A stretch of DNA of 64,000 nucleotides, from the NCBI GenBank assembly GCA_036320915.1, contig JAXBDG010000001.1, forward strand, positions 1,984,001 to 2,048,000, read 5' to 3'. Position numbers and translations under genes: made by a program. How positions within the stretch are numbered: the stretch's first letter is position 1; every line of letters starts with the position of its first letter. The stretch comes from Linnemannia elongata. Its lineage: Eukaryota > Mortierellomycota > Mortierellomycetes > Mortierellales > Mortierellaceae. The notes under the pieces were generated by a model. It had not been told where the DNA came from, searched no databases, and was given only the letters and a program-made list of their open reading frames with translations. Shown here piece by piece: positions 57,201 through 64,000 of the stretch.

Positions 57201-57761
57201 GTGAACGGTAGCAGCGGAGGCCCCACAGCCAGCGGTGGATCCAGGTCCCCAACACAGATCCAGGATCCATCGATGCTGAACGGCCAAAAGATCACCAGTG
57301 GGTCGTATGTCTACACCAACGGAATCGCAGCCGCCGCATCGCCAGGACAGCCACTCTACACCTCGACCAATGGATATCATTCACATTCGACAACGACGGG
57401 ATCTTCTATCCCCTCGGATCCTTTACCCTTACCCCACAGCTTGTCGTCCCCTTCGCCTGCCTCTACTTCATCACATTACTCTTCTTCCTATAATCACAGC
57501 AACGGATACGGACACGGACACGGTACCAACGGAAATCACGGTCCTGTCCCGCCATCACCAACGGCAGCGCCTCACTACTACAAGCCATCATCGGCGTCCT
57601 CAGCATCCCCATCTCCGGTTCCACATACGACCATCGATCCTGCAAAACTCAAGCGCGCTCAGAGCACACCACGCATCAGCCTAGCCTCGGCCGCAAAGAC
57701 TTTTGGCTCCTCTGGCGGAAAGTCCTTTATCGGCAGTCTAAGGGGTGGTAGTAGTTCCTGA
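53466..57761 (+). CDS. creB: Ubiquitin-specific protease, USP12/46 family (CreB-like)
   Basis: Eight exons (53466-53492, 53723-53773, 54577-54590, 54716-55209, 55465-55925, 56086-56246, 56389-56665, 56817-57761) give 809 residues. The catalytic Cys box is [20 protein letters not shown] (Cys31), split over a 14-nt exon. Then come [13 protein letters not shown], the zinc-ribbon pairs CLTCEK and [15 protein letters not shown] and the His box [20 protein letters not shown]. This is the UCH fold of human USP12/USP46, yeast Ubp9/13 and Aspergillus CreB. CreB works with the WD40 protein CreC in carbon catabolite regulation. Two Ser/Gly-rich inserts disrupt the core and the last 280 residues are Gln-, Ser- and Pro-rich. 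Intron 2 (803 nt) holds an ACA repeat (54165-54206). Confidence 0.92.
54165..54206 (+). repeat. ACA trinucleotide repeat in intron 2 of the USP gene
   Basis: About 14 uninterrupted AAC/ACA units inside the 803-nt intron. Confidence 0.8.
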
Positions 57762-58158
57762 GGCTGAGCTTGAGCTTGACAGAGAGAGAGAGAGAGAGAG
57801 ATAGAGATAATGGAAGGAAACTGTTCGTGTGCAATGATAGTGCCACACACACAAAAAAAACAAAGAGTAACATCACAAAAACCACTTTACAAAGTAAAAA
57901 CTTGAAATTCCTGCACTCACGCACTCAAACCCCTTCAGAGCGGCATTATCTTTTTGTTTGATTGATTGCAACTGTATTTGACAGATTAGAAAGCATGCAC
58001 AACGGCAGGAGGGGAGAGAGAGATAGTGAGAGAAGAGAGATTGAGTAAGAGTGAGCGAGCGTGAGAAAAAAAAAATGACAATCAGATAAAACTGCTATCA
58101 TCTTTCCTAAGGGGAAAACAAGAAAGAGATGAGATGGACTGTGGCAGGGTTAGACTGA
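57762..58158. other. Convergent 3' flanks of the USP and SIN3 genes
   Basis: About 400 bases with a GA tract at 57780-57800 and purine-rich sequence. One isolated ATCAGATAA at 58081-58089 with no iron-related gene nearby. Nothing else recognised. Confidence 0.5.
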
Positions 58159-61100
58159 CTATGCGGCATCAGTCTCCGCCATGACCACATCCTTGTCCTT
58201 GTCCGTCTCAACAGCTGCCTCCTTGTCCTCGTTGTTCTCTTCAACTCCTGCTGCTGGTGCTGTTGATGTTGCTTCAGCGGGGGCCGTTGCTTCTGTTGAG
58301 ACAACCTCGGCAGGAGAAACTTCAGTCGCTGTGGCGGCGGCTGTTGTTGAGACAGTGTTGTACGTCTTCTTCTCCTGTGTGCCCTCCTCTTCGCTGCCCG
58401 GTACAACCGACACACTCGTCTGAAGACCAGCCTGTGCGTCCTCAGGGCCCTCCAAGAACCACTTCTGGCACGACAGCGTCGCTTCGGCGGGGTCCGCCTC
58501 TTGCTCCTCAAACGCAGCCTTCAACCACGAGTCCATCTTGCCCAAACGCTTGGCACGACCCTCCTTCAGCTTCTCCTTCGAGGGGCTGGAACCCTTGCGC
58601 TTGAAAAAGTCCTCCGTGCTGTTGACAAAGAAGATCTTGTATGTATTGATGCAGATCTTGACCTCCAATCCACTGTGGGTGATAATGTCCTGAGGGGGTT
58701 CGTCGGGAATGTGCTCAGGGAGGTTGCGCTTCAAGAACGTTGGGAAATTGGATGGAAGAACGCCCTCTGTTGGCGTGAGAAGGACATAGCTGTCAATGTA
58801 GTATCCCCACTTCTCCTCAGACGAAATTGCAGTGTCCAGCGTGTAGTCATTCTTGCTCAACAACTGAATGCTCATCGCCAACTCATCCTTGGCCTATTCA
58901 AGAGAGAAACATCGAGGATTAAGGTTAGAGTCATAAAAGAGATCCAGGCCAGAGGAGATAGTACAGGCGCTACAATTCAGAAGCGGGGTGGTTCATGACT
59001 TACATATTCGATCTTGTACAGACTTTCATCGCCAACAACCGCATCGGCTTGCATGCGGTATATGATCTGTTGCCGCCTGCTGTTCTTCTCGTGCTGGCGG
59101 TCCTTGACAAACATAGCAATGAGCTCGTTGCATCTCTGATCAATGACAATGGTGTGGACCTGCATCAAGAAAGGTAGAGGTGGTTAGATGTATGCCTTAC
59201 AAACAAACCGCTATCTCATCGTAAACTAAGAACAAATTCCAAATAAAGGACTTACATGCTTCAACAGAGCGGCGATAAGCTTGTCCATAGTGAAGATGAT
59301 GTATGCCTTGGTAGCAAAGACAGAGCGAGCATGCTCTTCAAATGCCGTTGGGTCCATTTCGCCGTCAAAAACCTTGTGGATGTTGGCGAGAACCTTGCCA
59401 TATGGATCACCCGTGACATTTGTTTGCTCTGGGTCAGCTATTATAGACACATAGATATCGTCAATATTCAGTATTCAATTGAAAGCACTCCGCGAATCGA
59501 GATAGTCAAAACAACCAGGAAGAGCCTCTTACCATCAGGATCTTGAAGGCCGAGGTCAATGGCAGCGGGGTTGGCCATCTTGCGCTCCGATGCAGACTTG
59601 CTCAACTCGGACGCTGCAACCTTGACAGTCTCCAAACGGCTGTACACCAACTACAACAAAATAAATTAAGAGAACGCGAGTTAGCAGTCAAATAGAGATT
59701 TATGACAAACATTCGGTGGCGAGTTAGATGGTTCGTAGCATCGGATGTTTCTTACCTGGTACAAGCGGAAGAAGCAATAATAGGTCATGTTGCCGAAAAA
59801 GTTGAGTGCAGAACGCTTTGTCTCGGTAGAGACGGGCGCAGCACCCAAGCTAGTGGGTTTGACGTCGTAGTTACCAACTTGAATCCATGTGTTGCTTGGA
59901 GAGTTGGCTCTGGGCTGCTCCTTATCGGCGGCAACAGGTACGCGGGGTCCGCTGACAGGGATCGAGTCATCCTTAGGCTCCATCTTTACCTGGGCATCTC
60001 CTTGCTTGCCTCCAGCTCCAGAAGCACGACTTCTGTCAGCCGAGCCATCGAATGTGCTTGGGACATGATCATCAGTGCCTCCCATAGAGACATCACCGTC
60101 GCTCATAAACTGGTCATCCAAGCAAAAGAATTGAGGAACAAACTCCTTGATAAAGCTCTCCATCTTCTCCCGATCGCTGCTGACAAAGGTGTGCTGGCGG
60201 TCGAGGTAGGCGAGGATGAGGTTGTTGGTATCGCGGAAGAGGTTGGCATCCTTGAAGTGAAACTGCAACTGGTATCGAGGGCGGACAGAAGGCACCAAAC
60301 GACGGTCGATTTGCTCGCGACGGAGGGCTTCGATCTCAGCCACAAGAGCCTTCGAGGCGATATACCTCTTGTCAGCGACCTTGAAAGACATGCCCTGGTG
60401 ATCCAGAGCCTTATAGAAGTTCCTAGAGTCGACCTCACGCCACACCTTGTTCCAATCTCGCTAGGAATCGAAAATGGCAAAATCAAAATTCATGTCAGTG
60501 ATAAGATAAAATATCATCCTCAAGGCTATACTGTATGTTAAAGAAGCGTATAAATGAAGGCTTACCTGTGACTTCTTCCACTCCTCATCCTTTTGCTTGA
60601 GTCGCTTCAAGACGACAGGGACGGAAATAGCGGGGTTGTTGTGCAGAGCATCAATGACTTCGGCACCGCGCTCATTGTCGTAGATCTTCTTGATGATGCG
60701 CTGGTAGATGGTCTTGGAGGTTCCACCGAGGCCCTCAGGGAGTTTGAACCGTGCGCGCTCGTCGATACCCATGGCCTGGATCTGTCTGGCGATAGGTTCG
60801 AGAAGGGCGATTGTATGCAAATTGGCCTCAATGTTCATATCAAACTCGTAACGCTCCTCCTCACATCTGTGCAAGGCCTCCTCGAACTGGTTCTTCTTGT
60901 GAGGCATGAAACCTTCGCCCTCAACAGACCAGTTTGGATGAGATGCCCAAACATCGTTCAAAACTTCCCAGCACATCTCATCACGACCAGTGCAAGGCAA
61001 CATCGTCTCCTATGAAAGTTAAAACAAAAATAAGGGTTTCAGTTAGGGGATCATCGCCTGGGTTTCAGTCAACTGGATCAAGAACATGACATCTTTCGTC

Positions 61101-64000
61101 TCTACATGATAATAAAACTTACGCTCTTTGGCAACAGGCGATAACTCTCGCCGTAGCGGCGACAGGTACTCAGGTCAACCTTGTGGCGAGGAGCGGCGAC
61201 ATTCTCAATGATCTCATCCTTGCCATCCCAACCGACAAAGGCCTTGAACCAATCCATGAGATCCTTATGAGGCCCGAGGAAGGACTCCACGCGCTCAACC
61301 AGCAACTTGCGGTCCAAAATATCCTGACTGAAAAGATTGAGCAACTTCAAGAACTCGTTGTATGTCTGCTTGTTGTTCAAAGTTCTCTTGACACGGTCGA
61401 AGAAGGCAAGTTCCTCAACGCTGGCAGGGCTCTTTGATGCGACTGTAGGCTGGGTTGAAGTCATGGGAGGCGAGATGCCGCCGTTCTCGGCCGTATGACT
61501 GTGCTTGACGCGTTTCTTGTTTGTGCCAACACCACCATCGGGCAAAGGCCGTTCGTTGATCGTCGTCACTCTCTTCTTCTTGCTCGATCCTGCCATTGGT
61601 GGGACAGGCACCATCTGTGGGCCCTTTTTGGCGTACATCTCGCTTGGAGGTGGGCTAGGGAACTCGCCAACTATTGCATATAAAAGTTGAAATAATTAGT
61701 CGGTGTAATTACATCATTGTGCAGACAAAACCTTTTGAGGTAGGATATCCATCAGCACGAAGCATACCGGCCATTCCGTTACTGAGGGTGTTGAGGGTGG
61801 GCATCGATCGTGGAGGAGGAGCGGGGGTTGACGGCTGTGGCATCATCTCGTCAAAGAGATCGGGGTTGGGAGGGTTGCCGTTCTCAGGCAAAAATTGCTT
61901 GAACTCGTCCAACAGGTCGGGCGCATTCTTGAACAAAAGGGTCACATGCGAGTAGACCTATTCAAATTTGGTGGCAAAATCGATACTTAGGCTAAATAAC
62001 CTCTGAAAACGCTTTCATCCAGTCAAGACCCCAAAGTTATACTAATGACATCCACCCAGCAGCGCTTACATCGGTGATCGGCTTCATTTCCTTCTGGTAG
62101 GCCTGAAGCAGCTCCAAGAATTGCTTGTATGTCTCCGGATCATTCGAAAAGCGGTTCTAAATCATGAAAGGGTAGAAGATAAAACGTGTGAGCGCGTGAC
62201 GAATCATGTTGTAGGTAAAGCGATCAGTCAATCGATGCCTCAGTACAAAGCATACCTTGATCTTGTGGACATAATTGATAGCATGGTTGAACTCGACTGG
62301 AGTCTTCTTGTTGTTGGCTCCGTTCTGTGATCCTGATGATCCCATAGGCTGAGCTGCAGGCTGAGACATATAACCAGGTGCGTTGACAGGAGGGAGCTGG
62401 ATCTGAGAGATAGGTGGGATCGAGGGCTGGTAGCCATTGTTCTGAGGCATGTGATACGAGGGTGGCTGGTTGTAGTGAGAAGGCGCGGGAGGTGGAGGCA
62501 GGCGCTCAGGGATAACAATTGGTCCGCCCATCTGAGTTGTTGTGTGTCCTGAGGGGGTTGTGACCCTGATCATGTTGGTCTCATTGGCGCTGCTGAGACA
62601 CTCGATGCGATATCCCGGTGGCAAGAAAGTGTTGAATCCCGAGATAAGCGCAGGATGTCCCTTAAACAAAGTCGATACACGCTCAATGACTCCTGGGGTG
62701 TCGATGCTATTATTATTATCAGTGTAGATGAACCCTTGTGCGTTAATGTTCTGAACACTTTCTCACTCTTGACTGTGTGACGCGCAATCCTGCTCTTTCC
62801 TCCTCTCATTCTACTCATTCTCCCCACCCCCCCTGACCTGCGAAGCCACCCGAAAATAATGGCGCTTTCAAGCAGTCCTCCAACCAATCAACCTAAACCA
62901 GCCATGCTGGCTCCTCTCATCGAATAGCATCAATTCAAGCCCTTGATGCCTTTTCCCCCAGCGGAATATGCCCATGACGAGACAAGGGTGTACTTACTTT
63001 TGACTTTTAAAGTCCTTCATGATATCCAAGAAGCGGTTGTAGACATCGGGCTGATCCTGGAACTGCACCTTGACCTGATCAAGGTACGACAACGCGTCTC
63101 TGACATTCAAGGGTCTGTAGTTGCTTCCTGCCGCTGGAGAGATGGCTGCATTGCCACCAGAAGCTGGGGGCGTCTGTTGCGCAGGAGGTGGGGGTGGTGC
63201 AGAGCCAGAGTTAGGTCCTGGTCCTGGTCCAGAGTTGTTTACGGGGGGTGGTGGGTTGATCGACGACGGCATATGAGGACCAGGGTGTTGGCCATGTGGT
63301 GGTGGCACAGAGTGAGGCGATTGAGCCATGTGGCTTGGCTGCGGGGACGACGCCATATGGTGATGGGGCCCATCAGGAACCCTGTGGCCTTGGGGAGGAC
63401 CGTGAGAAGGAGGCATGATAGCAGAGGGATGTGCGTTGCCTCCGTGCACACTGCTCAAAGATGGGCTTGAGGGAGGACGCGAAGATGGCATGGGCTGACC
63501 TGACCTTGGTGGGGGACCTCCAACGATAGACATGGGTGGGGGAGGTAGAACAGGTCCTCCTTGGCTGGGTGGGTGCTGGTCCTGTCCTTGCGGGCCACCG
63601 ACAGGAGGAAGATGATGGGAGTATGGTGAAGCAGAGGGATGAGGCTGCATGGATCCCGAAGGCGATCTGTTGTACAAGGTGAGTAAGGACAAAACAAAGG
63701 CGACGGTCAGTACCTGAGAAGAAAGACTAGACTAAGGGTCTGTGGACTCAGAGGAAGGGAGGTGCGTCCCTTTGGGTGTCATGGCGAGAAAGCGAGAGAA
63801 AGTGAAAAAATAAAAAGCTAGTCATGAGGGACAGACACCCAAGAGAGCCAGAGGGGAGAAAGAGACTTACGAGTACCCCTGGGGGCCAGGGCCTCGGGAC
63901 CACTGAGGCTTCTCCTCAGGAGGTGGGGCGGGCATCGAGGTGGTGTGTGGGTATGGGTCAATCACTGGAGAGGGTGAGGTGCAGTTGACGAGTAACCACA
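58159..64000 (-). CDS. SIN3: SIN3 transcriptional corepressor (5' end beyond window)
   Basis: At least twelve exons: 64000(partial)-63871, 63666-62998, 62706-62256, 62156-62070, 61957-61768, 61670-61123, 61009-60566, 60460-59756, 59650-59533, 59437-59256, 59159-59004, 58893-58159. Sin3 scaffolds the Rpd3 histone deacetylase complex. A Pro/His-rich N-terminus leads to PAH1 ([17 protein letters not shown]... [18 protein letters not shown]), PAH2 ([17 protein letters not shown]... [19 protein letters not shown]) and PAH3 ([20 protein letters not shown]). The HDAC-interaction region follows: [34 protein letters not shown] and [20 protein letters not shown], then the conserved C-terminal Sin3 region and an acidic Ala/Thr-rich tail. 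The outermost exon is open to the window edge, but a good 3' splice site (about 63973) suggests it may start there. The identification is certain. Confidence 0.93.

Noticed and set aside
58081..58089. Isolated ATCAGATAA
   Set aside because: Lies between convergent 3' ends of USP and SIN3 genes, single and with no iron gene nearby; treated as chance.
1..64000. CRISPR arrays, bacterial operons, insertion sequences
   Set aside because: None seen; spliced genes and fungal protein families show this is nuclear fungal DNA, and short repeats here are microsatellites without spacers.

Overview
This window is nuclear DNA of a filamentous fungus. Most genes are split by short GT-AG introns of about 60-250 nt, and the gene set is typical of fungi: NADH-glutamate synthase, Fet3/Ftr1 reductive iron uptake, a Skt5/Chs4 chitin-synthase activator, a CreB-type deubiquitinase and Sin3. 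The paired FAD-dependent monooxygenases, the AA11-like copper monooxygenase and the intron density suggest an early-diverging lineage. A Mortierella/Linnemannia-type fungus is my best guess; that is inference, not something the bases prove.

Layout. 1-6.3 kb: 3' end of glutamate synthase (+), then actin-related protein 10 of dynactin (-) and ribosomal protein eL38 (-). 6.8-18.5 kb: a Fet3-type ferroxidase (-) and the iron permease FTR1 (+) transcribed away from each other across a spacer of about 8.5 kb. 18.8-23.8 kb: an NSUN-family RNA m5C methyltransferase (-) and a complex I 21-kDa subunit (+) whose start codons are only 95 bp apart, then a secreted Gly/Trp-rich protein (+). 24-40.4 kb: two related FAD monooxygenases (both -) bracketing an AA11-like LPMO (-), the CSA/ERCC8 WD40 protein (-), a cystathionine beta-synthase-like enzyme (+) and a xylose-reductase-like aldo-keto reductase (-). 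40.4-45.2 kb: gene-poor and rich in simple repeats. 45.2-64 kb: the PLP-homeostasis protein PLPBP/YggS (+), Skt5/Chs4 (+), a CreB/USP12-46 deubiquitinase (+) and most of SIN3 (-, its 5' end beyond the window).

Most notable region: the FET3-FTR1 spacer. It holds seven exact copies of ATCWGATAA, the element bound by fungal iron-sensing GATA repressors (SreA/Fep1/Urbs1 type), plus four one-mismatch copies. The exact sites lie mostly inside two sequence modules (A and B), each present once on the FET3 side and once, inverted and in the opposite order, on the FTR1 side. In module A, TGACTCA abuts the GATA site in both copies. This looks like a duplicated long-range iron-response control region serving both halves of the ferroxidase/permease complex. 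Between the modules lies a decayed tandem array with a period of about 0.5 kb.

Other points of interest: one monooxygenase splits its FAD-binding GD motif over exons of 11, 17 and 5 nt, including a GC-AG intron; PLPBP has an in-frame upstream start that adds a mitochondrial-type presequence; the CBS-like enzyme has changed substrate/PLP loops. All exon boundaries were worked out by eye from frame, splice consensus and remembered family alignments; no transcript data or searches were available.
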